Of a DNA stretch of 47,535 nt, positions 33,013 through 41,584 are shown in pieces; positions within the stretch are counted from its first letter, which is position 1; the number at the start of each line of letters is the position of its first letter. This DNA comes from CAKOSP01 sp964369625 (GTDB lineage Bacteria > Bacillota_I > Bacilli_A > RF39 > UBA660). Under the pieces are notes generated by a model. That model searched no databases and was not told the DNA's origin. It was given only the letters and a program-made list of their open reading frames with translations. A program made the position numbers and the translations under genes. The DNA lies in the NCBI GenBank assembly GCA_964369625.1, contig CAYJFC010000008.1, positions 1-47,535 of the forward strand, read 5' to 3'.

Positions 33013-34311
33013 GTGAAAAAGAAGAACTTATTTATTCAAAGTACATTAATATTACTGGTTGGTGGCTTTATAACTAGACTTATTGGATTTATTATAAAAA
33101 TTATATATACTAGAGCAGTTGGCGAAGAAGGAATATCGCTTTTTTCAATAGTTATGCCTACATATTCAATGCTAATAACTATCGCTACTCTTTCTATGCC
33201 TCTTACTATTTCTAAGTTAGTTGCGGAAAAAAAGAAAAGAAGTATATCAATTATGGGTAATGCTTTTATAATTACTTTTTTAATAAATTTCATTGTTATT
33301 TTTATAACTATAATATCAAGTGAATTTATTGCAAATAACTTACTACATGAGCCTAATAGCAAATATTTACTTATAGCTATGAGTTTAACACTTCCTTTTG
33401 TTTCAATTTCATGTATTATTAAAGGATATTTTCTTGGAAAACAACAAACTATGCCCTATATGGTTTCTAATATACTAGAGCAAATCTTAAGGCTTATAAT
33501 TATTATTATATTGATACCCAAATTACTAGCAATAAGTGTTGTTCACGCAGTTATTGGTTTAATACTACTTGCTATAATATCTGAAACATTTAGTATTATT
33601 GTATTTATGTTTTTTATGCCAAAAAAAGTAAGAATCACAAAAGAAGATATTAAATATAGCTGCGCTATTAAAAGTGATATATTAAACGTTGCTCTTCCTA
33701 CAGTTTCTAGTAGAATTATAGGAAACATTGGTTATTTTTTTGAACCTATTATACTTACAAATTTTTTAATATTTTCAGGCTATTCTTCAAGTTATGTTAT
33801 ACATGAATATGGAGCATATAATGCTTATGCTATATCACTTCTTACTATGCCAGCATTTTTTATTCAATCGTTTTCTCAAACTATAATACCTGAAATAAGT
33901 AAACACAAATCAAGCGGTAATATATTTATGATAAAAAAAAGAATAAAACAAATTACTGTAGTAACTTTATTATTAGGAATTATTTTTTCGATAGTAATCC
34001 TTATATTTAGAGACTATATATTGATGTTTTTATATAATACAACTGTAGGTTCAAATTACATTAGAATACTGGCGCCTATATTTGTTTTATTTTATTTAGA
34101 AGGAATATTTTATTCTGCTCTACAAGCGGTTGGCAAAGCAAAAAAAGCTTTTCAGATTAGTTTATATGGGGTAATAATTAAATTAATATTTTTAGCCATT
34201 TTATCTCTATGTAAAATTGGAATATATTCACTTATTATCGCAGAAATAATAAATATACTATTTATTATATTCGTAAGTTTTAAAACATTAAAAAAAGAAA
34301 AATTAATTTGA
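33013..34311 (+). CDS. SpoVB-like polysaccharide/lipid II flippase (MOP superfamily)
   Basis: The 432-residue protein has about 12-14 membrane helices and the SpoVB-type opening (TLILLVGGFITRLIGFIIKIIYTRAVGEEGISLFSIVMP) with TLSMPLTISKLVAEKK. MOP-family members flip undecaprenyl-linked glycans; SpoVB is the Bacillus sporulation paralogue, while related proteins (Amj/MurJ/YtgP) act in vegetative growth. Which role applies here is open. It is somewhat short (Bacillus SpoVB is 518), perhaps missing two helices. GTG is the start, because the overlapping ATG is followed at once by TGA; AAAGGGAG is well placed. It ends in TGA. Confidence 0.85.
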   Translation: MKKKNLFIQSTLILLVGGFITRLIGFIIKIIYTRAVGEEGISLFSIVMPTYSMLITIATLSMPLTISKLVAEKKKRSISIMGNAFIITFLINFIVIFITIISSEFIANNLLHEPNSKYLLIAMSLTLPFVSISCIIKGYFLGKQQTMPYMVSNILEQILRLIIIIILIPKLLAISVVHAVIGLILLAIISETFSIIVFMFFMPKKVRITKEDIKYSCAIKSDILNVALPTVSSRIIGNIGYFFEPIILTNFLIFSGYSSSYVIHEYGAYNAYAISLLTMPAFFIQSFSQTIIPEISKHKSSGNIFMIKKRIKQITVVTLLLGIIFSIVILIFRDYILMFLYNTTVGSNYIRILAPIFVLFYLEGIFYSALQAVGKAKKAFQISLYGVIIKLIFLAILSLCKIGIYSLIIAEIINILFIIFVSFKTLKKEKLI

Positions 34312-34326
34312 TTTTTCTTTTATTTT
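34294..34326. terminator. Weak bidirectional terminator between flippase and ABC exporter
   Basis: AAAGAAAAAT (34294-34303) pairs with ATTTTTCTTT (34311-34320) with T-rich flank on the plus strand. Low GC makes the stem weak. Confidence 0.55.
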
Positions 34327-36044
34327 TCTTCTTGATATAAATTTTTATATGTATCTGATATTTTTAATAATTCTTTATGAGTACCACTTGAAGCAATTTT
34401 ACCTTGATCAACTACATGAATTATATCTGCATTTTCAATTGTTGTTAATCTGTGAGCAACTACAATTATAGTATGGTTTTTTGATAAATCTGTTATTATC
34501 TGTTTTATTTTTTCTTGATTTTCATTATCAAGAGCACTAGTAGCTTCATCAAATAATATAATTTTACTTTCTTTTAAAAGAGCTCTTGCAATAGCAAGCC
34601 TTTGTTTTTGCCCTCCAGATAGGTTTACCCCACCTTCTCCAATTAAAGTTTCATATCCATTTGGAAGACTACTAATATACTCATCTATTTGAGCTTTTTT
34701 ACAAGCTTCAATTATTTTTTTATCAGTGATATTTTTGTCAATCATTTTTAAATTTTCACTAATTGTTTTATTAAACAAAAATGGATCTTGCCTTATAATA
34801 GCAATATTTTTTCTAAATGAAGTTTCGTCAAAATCTATTATATTAATATCATCAATTAAAATTTCACCACTACTTACATCAAAATATCTTAAAAGCAAAT
34901 TAAATATACTAGTTTTTCCTTGACCTGATTTACCTACTAAAGCTGTAATTTTATTTTTTTCTATTTTTAAATTTAAATCTTCAAATACATATTTACTTTC
35001 ATTTGCGTATTTAAATGATACATTATTTAAATATATATCCCCCTTTATATCAGTTTTATTAATTAAACCGAATTTTTCGTCTTCATATAATTTATTATCG
35101 CTTATTTCACTTATTCTTTCTATTGCAACTACCATTTTTTGATAAGTTGTAGATAGATTCATAATTGACTCTGTAGTATACATAAATCTATAAATATAGT
35201 AAGTAAGTGCTACAAAAAATGCAAAGGATACATCCCCAAAATATATTAATATCGCTGCTGTGATAAAAACTCCAGCTTCAAGTATTGTAGAAAATATATA
35301 TACCATTGAATTATATGTAACTTCAAGAACATGTTGATCATTTTGTTTTTTGTAAACTTTATTTACTATTAACCCAACACTTTTAATTACTCTATCTTTT
35401 ATACCTAGAGCTTTAATTTCTCTTATTCCACGTACTGTTTCATTTACTTCTAAAACAGACTGATCACTTTCTTTAGTAATATCTTTTTGATTTTTTCTAA
35501 TAAGTGGAAGATATTTTTTTGATATAGTATAGGCAACTATACTATATATAACTATTTCAAGAGCTATTATCCATGAATTTATAAAGATGAATATAAATAT
35601 TACAACCGCTGTAAATAAAGATAATACAGTATTCATTAAATTACGAAGTGCCTCAGATATAGTTGCAGAATCTTTAGTAACTCTATTAATAAGTTCACCA
35701 CTAGTTTTTTCTTCAAATGCTACTGCTGGTAAGTTAGCTACCTTTTTAAATACATCTAAACTAATTTTTTCCATTATATTATTAAAGAAAATACCCATGT
35801 ACTTTCTTCCAAGTCTTTCAAAAAATATTGTGTCAATTAAGGCAATAGCCATATATATACTTAATATTATAACTGCAAGTTTAAAATTAGCTACTGTAAC
35901 ATACTCTGTACCAAGACCTACAAAATATCCATATGTCATACCTAGTAGTGCGTTTATAGTAACCATAGAAAATGCAAGTATAAAAAGTTTTTTCTCTTGT
36001 TTTATATATTTTTTTAAGAATTTAATTATTTCTTTAATTTTCAC
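34320..36044 (-). CDS. ABC exporter, fused permease and ATPase (MsbA/LmrA type)
   Basis: The 574-residue half-transporter has six membrane helices in residues 15-300 and a nucleotide-binding domain with Walker A ALVGKSGQGKTSIF, signature LSGGQKQRLAIARALL, Walker B IILFDEATSALD and the switch His in VAHRLTT. It likely works as a homodimer exporting lipids, peptides or drugs; substrate unknown. The start is GTG 36044, overlapping the mutS TAG stop (TAGTG), with AAAGGAGG a few bases before, so it is translated from the mutS transcript. Confidence 0.92.
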   Translation of the reverse strand: MKIKEIIKFLKKYIKQEKKLFILAFSMVTINALLGMTYGYFVGLGTEYVTVANFKLAVIILSIYMAIALIDTIFFERLGRKYMGIFFNNIMEKISLDVFKKVANLPAVAFEEKTSGELINRVTKDSATISEALRNLMNTVLSLFTAVVIFIFIFINSWIIALEIVIYSIVAYTISKKYLPLIRKNQKDITKESDQSVLEVNETVRGIREIKALGIKDRVIKSVGLIVNKVYKKQNDQHVLEVTYNSMVYIFSTILEAGVFITAAILIYFGDVSFAFFVALTYYIYRFMYTTESIMNLSTTYQKMVVAIERISEISDNKLYEDEKFGLINKTDIKGDIYLNNVSFKYANESKYVFEDLNLKIEKNKITALVGKSGQGKTSIFNLLLRYFDVSSGEILIDDINIIDFDETSFRKNIAIIRQDPFLFNKTISENLKMIDKNITDKKIIEACKKAQIDEYISSLPNGYETLIGEGGVNLSGGQKQRLAIARALLKESKIILFDEATSALDNENQEKIKQIITDLSKNHTIIVVAHRLTTIENADIIHVVDQGKIASSGTHKELLKISDTYKNLYQEEK

Positions 36045-38587
36045 TATTTTTCCTCCTTTTGTGCTAGTTCTTTTAATAAAAACAATTCATTTATTGCTTC
36101 CATAGGGGTTAAATGAAGAATATCAATTTCTTTTAATATTTTATTAATTTCACTTTCTTTTTTAGGGCTATCAAAAGATAATTGCAGTTGAACTTTTTCT
36201 TCTTTTTTTACTTGTTTACTATTATTTTCATATTCAAAAAGAATCTCAGATGCTCTTTTTATAAGTTCATTTGGCATTTGTGCTAAAAGAGCAACATGTA
36301 TACCATAACTTTTATCAACTGGCCCATTTTTAATTTTATGTAAAAAAGTAATATTATTTCCATCTTCAACAGCACTAACATGTATATTTTTAATATTAGG
36401 AATTGATTTATCTAAAGTTGTAAGTTCATGATAATGTGTAGAAAAAAGAGTAAAACATTTGATATTTTTTGATACATACTCTAGTATTGCTTTAGCAATT
36501 GCCATACCATCATATGTAGCAGTTCCTCTTCCTAGTTCATCAAATAATATTAAACTATTCTCTGTTGCCCCGCATATTGCATTTTTGGCTTCTTTCATCT
36601 CTACCATAAAAGTAGATTCTCCAGACACTAAATCATCTGATGCACCTATTCTAGTAAATATTTTATCTATAATGCTTATTTCTGCTGATTTAGCTGGTAC
36701 AAAAGATCCCATTTGAGCCATTATTACTATTACTGCTAGTTGCCTCATATAAGTTGATTTACCGCTCATATTTGGACCTGTTAAAAGCAGTGTACTAGAA
36801 TTTTTATCCATGAAACAATCATTAGCGACGTATTCACTTTTTAATACTGCCTCTACTACTGGATGTCTACCATTAATAATATTCATTTTTTTAGAATTAT
36901 TAAGTTTTGGTCTAACTAAATCATAGATATCAACACATTCCGCTAAAGCAGCTAATGCATCGAGTTCACTTATAACTGCTGCAGTTTTCTTTATTGAAGA
37001 TATTTCTTCTTTTATTTTTTCTTTAATGTCTAAAAATAATTCATATTCTAGTTCATTTATTTTTTCTTCTGCATTTAAAATAATACTTTCTTTTTCTTTT
37101 AAAAGAGGAGAAATATAACGTTCTGCTCCAGCTAAAGTTTGTCTTCTTTCAAAACCAAATTCTTCTTTAATATCTTTTACTGATCCTTTAGATACTTCGA
37201 TGTAATAACCAAATACTTTATTAAAACCTACTTTTAAATTTTTAATTCCAGTTTCTTCTTTTATTTCTTTTTCAAAGTTAGCAACAAACTGCTTTCCACC
37301 TTTTCTTATTTCTTTATATTCATCTAATAATTCATTATATCCACTTTTTATAAGTCCACCATCTTTAAGTGTTACTGGGCATTCTTCATTTATAGAATTT
37401 TCTAGTAAATTATATAAATCAGTATGTAAAGAAAATTTATAATCAAATTTAAGTTTAGTTACTATATCTTTTATTCCAGGAAGTACTTTTAAACTTGTTT
37501 TGATTTGTAATAAATCTCTTGCATTTAAAGAACCATTTGCAACTTTTCCAGTTAATCTTTCTAAATCATATATTTCAAATAAATAATCTCTTAGTTGTGT
37601 TTTAAAAATAAATTCAGTATTTATTTTTTCTATTTTGTCATATCTAGCATTTAATTTATCGATATCTTTAAGTGGATTTAAAAGCCAATTTTTAAGTTTT
37701 CTTGAACCCACTGCAGTTTTTGTTTTATCCATCAACCATATTAAACTATATGTTCTTTCTTTAAGTCTTAATGTTTCTATTAATTCAAGATTTCTAATCG
37801 TATGGATATCCATTTCTAAAGTTTCCATTTTATTAATTATATTTACTTCATTTATATGATTAAGGTCTTTTAATAATTTATTTTGTAAATAATAAAATAA
37901 ATGTTTTATTCCCATAACTGTTCTTACATCTAAATTTTCATCAAAATTTTCTAAATTCACTAATAAATCTTCATTATATATAACATCTATATTGTAATTA
38001 TTTTTTAATATATTTATTAAATTAGTTTCTAAATTATCTAACATGATAATTTCTTTTATGCCCAATGATAAAACTTCATTAATGAGTACTTCTTCATTAA
38101 AAGAAAGTTTTATACTTGATAAATTACCTGTTGATATATCTAAGTAAGTAAGTAGGTACATATCAGGAAATTTTAATATACTAGCTATATAAGATTCATT
38201 GTGAGCATCTAGTAATTCAAAATCCGCAATAGTTCCTTTAGACACTACACTTACAACACCTCTTTTTACTACGCCTTTAACGTTCTTAGGGTCTTCAAGT
38301 TGCTCAGCAATAGCTACTTTATATCCTTTATTTACTAATTTTTCTAAATATACTTTTAGCGCATGATGAGGAACACCACACATTGGTACTCTTTCTTTAA
38401 GACCAGCAACTTTGCCAGTTAATGTTAATTCTAACTCTCTTGAGGCAATTATAGCATCTTCAAAAAACAGTTCATAAAAGTCTCCTAAACGAAAAAAAAC
38501 TAGTTCACTTTTATAACTATCTTTAACCTCTGCGTATTGCTGCATCATTGGACTTAATTCATTTTTATTTACTTCACTTAACTTCAT
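36044..38587 (-). CDS. mutS: DNA mismatch repair protein MutS
   Basis: The 847-residue protein has the N-terminal mismatch-reading FxE motif in FYELFF and GLKERVPMCGVPHHA, the connector, lever and clamp domains, and the ATPase with Walker A TGPNMSGKSTYMRQ, the block ATENSLILFDELGRGTATYDG and the STHYHEL switch. The usual C-terminal dimerisation region follows. No mutL is downstream, unlike the common mutS-mutL order; an ABC exporter takes its place. AAGTGAT lies before the ATG. Confidence 0.97.
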   Translation of the reverse strand: MKLSEVNKNELSPMMQQYAEVKDSYKSELVFFRLGDFYELFFEDAIIASRELELTLTGKVAGLKERVPMCGVPHHALKVYLEKLVNKGYKVAIAEQLEDPKNVKGVVKRGVVSVVSKGTIADFELLDAHNESYIASILKFPDMYLLTYLDISTGNLSSIKLSFNEEVLINEVLSLGIKEIIMLDNLETNLINILKNNYNIDVIYNEDLLVNLENFDENLDVRTVMGIKHLFYYLQNKLLKDLNHINEVNIINKMETLEMDIHTIRNLELIETLRLKERTYSLIWLMDKTKTAVGSRKLKNWLLNPLKDIDKLNARYDKIEKINTEFIFKTQLRDYLFEIYDLERLTGKVANGSLNARDLLQIKTSLKVLPGIKDIVTKLKFDYKFSLHTDLYNLLENSINEECPVTLKDGGLIKSGYNELLDEYKEIRKGGKQFVANFEKEIKEETGIKNLKVGFNKVFGYYIEVSKGSVKDIKEEFGFERRQTLAGAERYISPLLKEKESIILNAEEKINELEYELFLDIKEKIKEEISSIKKTAAVISELDALAALAECVDIYDLVRPKLNNSKKMNIINGRHPVVEAVLKSEYVANDCFMDKNSSTLLLTGPNMSGKSTYMRQLAVIVIMAQMGSFVPAKSAEISIIDKIFTRIGASDDLVSGESTFMVEMKEAKNAICGATENSLILFDELGRGTATYDGMAIAKAILEYVSKNIKCFTLFSTHYHELTTLDKSIPNIKNIHVSAVEDGNNITFLHKIKNGPVDKSYGIHVALLAQMPNELIKRASEILFEYENNSKQVKKEEKVQLQLSFDSPKKESEINKILKEIDILHLTPMEAINELFLLKELAQKEEK

Positions 38588-38592
38588 AATTA

Positions 38593-38613
38593 ATCACTTG
38601 ATATATTATAACA
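38593..38613 (-). promoter_or_regulatory. Extended -10 and Shine-Dalgarno of mutS
   Basis: Minus strand TGTTATAAT with TATAAT at 38610-38605, then AAGTGAT at 38599-38593. Predicted start about 38598, at the ribosome site. Confidence 0.55.
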
Positions 38614-38633
38614 TTTATTATAATTAATTTAAA

Positions 38634-38664
38634 TAAAAAAGATATTAAAATTATTTAATATCTT
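38634..38664 (-). terminator. Terminator of ylbL
   Basis: AAGATATTAA (38639-38648) pairs with TTAATATCTT (38655-38664), T-rich on the minus strand; overlaps the stop codon. Confidence 0.75.
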
Positions 38665-39652
38665 CAAGTAAACTAGTCGCTTCATCAAATGTTTTTACCG
38701 AATAAATTTGAATATCCAAATTATTTTCTTCTTTAACTTTTATTGCTTCTTCGTAATTTTCTTCTGGGCACAAAAATATATCTGCATCTTTCGAACCAAG
38801 TATTTTATATTTAACACCATCTATTTTTCCAACTTCACCGTTTGTATCAATAGTTCCAGTACCTACTATTTTCTTACCACCAGTAATATCTTCATCTATT
38901 AATTTATCATAAATTGAAAGCGTTAACATAAGTCCTCCTGATGGACCAGATTCATCACTTTCACTTGATATTTCTATTTTAGGATCTGTAATAAATTCAT
39001 ATGTTGGGACAAATAATATACCCACTTTTTTTTCGCCATCTAATAAAATTACTTCACTTGTTACATCAACTACTTTTCCATCCCTAAGAACTTGCATAGT
39101 AATAGTATCTCCAACATTTTTAGAAGCAATATAAGTATATAATTCATCACTTGTTAAAATGTTGCCATCTACATTTTGAATTATATCAAAAGTAGCAAGA
39201 TCTGTTTTAGCTTCCGGAGCAATATACACTATATTAAGAGTTTCTTCTTTTATTTCTATACTTTCTCCAGCTTTTTCATATGCAAGGAGCGTTGCACTAT
39301 CAATAGATGTTTCCATCATAATTTTATCTAGTTCAAATTTTTCATCTAAACTTTGATTATCTGCAGTTATATCACTTTTATCAGTTAAATCCCAATTAGG
39401 TAAAATATATGATAGTAATATAAATGGCACAGAAGCTCTATACACAGTTACATAAGCCATATTAAGTGAACCCTTCGAGTTTTCGCTATCCTCAATAACT
39501 ATCCTATCATTTAAATTAATATTACCACCTGGAGTATATATTACATATGGAAGTTCTATCCTGAAAAAAGCGAAAATGAGCGCTAAACAAATTAAAAATT
39601 TGTAGTTTTCTTTGAAAAATTTTTTTATTTTATCATATATTTTATTAAACAA
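38651..39652 (-). CDS. ylbL: Membrane-anchored Lon-like (S16) protease, YlbL/SepM type
   Basis: The 333-residue protein has an N-terminal membrane helix (about 15-32), the conserved PYVIYTPGG that follows it, a PDZ-like domain (about 140-205) and a C-terminal S16 protease domain with catalytic Ser238 in SGPSGGLM and Lys283 in VKYKILGS. Bacillus YlbL and streptococcal SepM share this layout; SepM trims a competence peptide. TTG 39652 is chosen as start: AAAGGTGAT ends 4 bases before it, and the in-frame GTG at 39661 is inside that ribosome site. Divergent from the YlbJ-like gene; the ylbJ-ylbL pairing is also found in Bacillus. Confidence 0.88.
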   Translation of the reverse strand: MFNKIYDKIKKFFKENYKFLICLALIFAFFRIELPYVIYTPGGNINLNDRIVIEDSENSKGSLNMAYVTVYRASVPFILLSYILPNWDLTDKSDITADNQSLDEKFELDKIMMETSIDSATLLAYEKAGESIEIKEETLNIVYIAPEAKTDLATFDIIQNVDGNILTSDELYTYIASKNVGDTITMQVLRDGKVVDVTSEVILLDGEKKVGILFVPTYEFITDPKIEISSESDESGPSGGLMLTLSIYDKLIDEDITGGKKIVGTGTIDTNGEVGKIDGVKYKILGSKDADIFLCPEENYEEAIKVKEENNLDIQIYSVKTFDEATSLLEDIK

Positions 39653-39656
39653 TATT

Positions 39657-39678
39657 ATCACCTTTATTAATTATACCA
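39657..39678 (-). promoter_or_regulatory. Extended -10 and Shine-Dalgarno of ylbL
   Basis: Minus strand TGGTATAAT with TATAAT at 39675-39670, then AAAGGTGAT at 39665-39657. Predicted start about 39663, within the ribosome site. Confidence 0.6.
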
Positions 39679-39693
39679 AAGTTTGGAGAATAA

Positions 39694-40599
39694 ATGAAAA
39701 AAAATATAAAAAATTTACTAATTATATTACTTATTATATTATTTATCACGTTATTATTTTTAAATAGGTTGTTAATATCGCACGTAACAACAGTTTCATT
39801 TAATATATGGCTAACTAAAGTATTTCCAAATTTATTCATAATGTTTATTATGCAAGATTTATTAATAAATTATAATTTAACTAAATATATAAATGCAGTA
39901 CTAGGCATTATATTTAATAAATTATTTAAAACATCTTCAAATGGATTTATTGTTATATTATTATCTTTAATTGGTGGTTCTCCTACTAATGCATTTGTTA
40001 TAAATAATTTACTTAACATGAAAAAAATATCATCTGGTGAAGCAAATAGATTAATCAAATTTACATATTTTTGTAACCCTTTATTTTTATATTCAATGCT
40101 CTATTTAATATTTAATAACTCTGAATCTGTTTTAAAAATAATGTTCTCATTTTATACAAGTAATATTCTTCTTGGTATAACACTGCCTAAAGTAGATTTA
40201 ATTAAATCTCCAATAAACAATCATAAAACAGAAATATTTTCTAATGTGTTAATTAATTCAATTAAAAAAAATATTATAAATATAATAATTATTCTTGGAT
40301 CAATTACTTTTTTTATGATTATTAGTAGTATTGTAACTTTATATATTGATAATAATCTGTTAAATACAGTTATTAATGGAATATTTGAAATAACAAATGG
40401 TCTTAATAGTTTAATTGATTTAAATGTAAATACCACTATTAAAGAAATAATAGCTACATTTATTATTTCCTTTGGAGGTTTATCTATACATGCTCAAATT
40501 TTAACATTTATAAATGAAAACAAAATAAAATATTCTTCTTTTTTAAAAGGAAGAATATTTTCGTCTATAATTGCAATACTCATTATTATATTAATTTAA
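39694..40599 (+). CDS. YlbJ/SpoVV-like nucleoside-recognition-domain membrane protein
   Basis: The 301-residue protein has about eight membrane helices and the family marks SFNIWLTKVFPNLFIMFIM, a Gly/Pro turn in SLIGGSPTNAFVINNLL (Bacillus YlbJ has GFPSGAK at this place) and FGGLSIHAQI. YlbJ (SpoVV) moves dipicolinic acid into the forespore in Bacillus. Being shorter (Bacillus about 408) and in a genome with no other dipicolinate genes in view, its substrate here is unknown. GGAG precedes the ATG. Its last 9 bases overlap the end of a prepilin-like gene on the other strand. Confidence 0.8.
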   Translation: MKKNIKNLLIILLIILFITLLFLNRLLISHVTTVSFNIWLTKVFPNLFIMFIMQDLLINYNLTKYINAVLGIIFNKLFKTSSNGFIVILLSLIGGSPTNAFVINNLLNMKKISSGEANRLIKFTYFCNPLFLYSMLYLIFNNSESVLKIMFSFYTSNILLGITLPKVDLIKSPINNHKTEIFSNVLINSIKKNIINIIIILGSITFFMIISSIVTLYIDNNLLNTVINGIFEITNGLNSLIDLNVNTTIKEIIATFIISFGGLSIHAQILTFINENKIKYSSFLKGRIFSSIIAILIIILI

Positions 40600-41082
40600 A
40601 CCATAGTAATTAATTATAATATCATCTACTTTATTATTGTTAATAGAATTATTTTTATTATTATCTGTGTATATAGGAATATTAATTTCATATTTAATAT
40701 GTTCACCTACTACAGCAGAATTAATTAATACATCATTTGATATATACGCCTCATCCATTGTCCATTTAGTCTTTATTCCATTTTTATTAATGAATATAAG
40801 TGACTCACTAGTAATATTAATTGAAGACGATTTATTTATATATTCTATTATTATTTCATTATTATTGTAAGTAATATTTTCAACAGTTTCATCTAATAAA
40901 TTATTTTGAATGCTTTTTATTATTTCCAATCTAATTGTTTGATTATTAATAGCAAAATCAGAATTGTAATAATCATCATTTACACTATCAAGCATCATAT
41001 ATACAAATATCATCACCACTGATACTAACGCTATTGAAACAAGAAGCTCAGTAATAGTTAATCCTTTATTATTTAATTTCAT
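40591..41082 (-). CDS. Type IV prepilin-like protein (third gene of pilin operon)
   Basis: The 163-residue protein opens with a class III signal: short basic leader MKLNNKG, cut before Leu, then LTITELLVSIALVSVVMIFVYMML with Glu at +5. The rest is polar and Asn-rich, as in minor pseudopilins. The cognate peptidase is encoded at 5119-5877. The start is ATG 41082 behind AGGTGAT; GTG at 41091 lies in that site. It overlaps the previous gene by 14 nt. Confidence 0.85.
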   Translation of the reverse strand: MKLNNKGLTITELLVSIALVSVVMIFVYMMLDSVNDDYYNSDFAINNQTIRLEIIKSIQNNLLDETVENITYNNNEIIIEYINKSSSINITSESLIFINKNGIKTKWTMDEAYISNDVLINSAVVGEHIKYEINIPIYTDNNKNNSINNNKVDDIIINYYGLN

Positions 41083-41584
41083 AACTATCACCTACTTTAC
41101 TTAAATTATTTTTTTCTATTATTATAATAGGTCTGAAATGCATTTCTTCTTCGCTTGCACTTTGCTCTAATAAATTTTCTTCAGTTACTATATAACTAGC
41201 CCCTTTAAGAGCATATTTTTGATTTAACTTAAGAATGTTTTTCTCATGTTTAACATACTCGTCGTAGGACAAATAATCATAATTTTTAACTTCATTACTT
41301 AAAATAAAATCCCAGCTATCTAGTGGCTCATTTATTAAATCATTAAATACTAATACCACTTCAGAAGAATTTTCAATAATAGTAAATGATAATTCATTTA
41401 TAATAATTGTATCATATACATTTAAACTTATTTTATTATTAAGTACATTTTTTATTTCCTCTTTTTCTTTAGATAATAAATTTCTATTATTTGTATATAA
41501 AGCCAGTATTAAAGTTGTTAAAAGAATAAAAACAATAAACATTGAATAAACTAAAGACGTAGAAATAAATCCTTTTTTATTCAT
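41069..41584 (-). CDS. Prepilin-like protein lacking Glu+5 (second gene of pilin operon)
   Basis: The 171-residue protein starts MNKKGFISTSLVYSMFIVFILLTTLILALY, a short basic leader ending in Gly and a long hydrophobic helix, like a prepilin. Position +5 after the presumed cleavage is Ser (FISTS), not Glu. The soluble part includes KYALKGASYIV and FRPIIIIEK. The true start is ATG 41584, which overlaps the preceding stop by 8 nt; the longer reading into 41644 has no ribosome site. Glu-less minor pilins (such as GspK-type) occur at pilus tips. Confidence 0.8.
   Translation of the reverse strand: MNKKGFISTSLVYSMFIVFILLTTLILALYTNNRNLLSKEKEEIKNVLNNKISLNVYDTIIINELSFTIIENSSEVVLVFNDLINEPLDSWDFILSNEVKNYDYLSYDEYVKHEKNILKLNQKYALKGASYIVTEENLLEQSASEEEMHFRPIIIIEKNNLSKVGDSYEIK

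Noticed and set aside
3244..34311. Mycoplasma-type genetic code (TGA = Trp)
   Set aside because: mnmA and the spoVB-like gene stop at TGA where the families end, tryptophans fall at TGG, and all conserved proteins are full length with the standard code.
35587..36105. 172-codon plus-strand frame opposite the ABC exporter
   Set aside because: Mirrors the membrane part of the exporter; no ribosome site, and it crosses the mutS-exporter junction.
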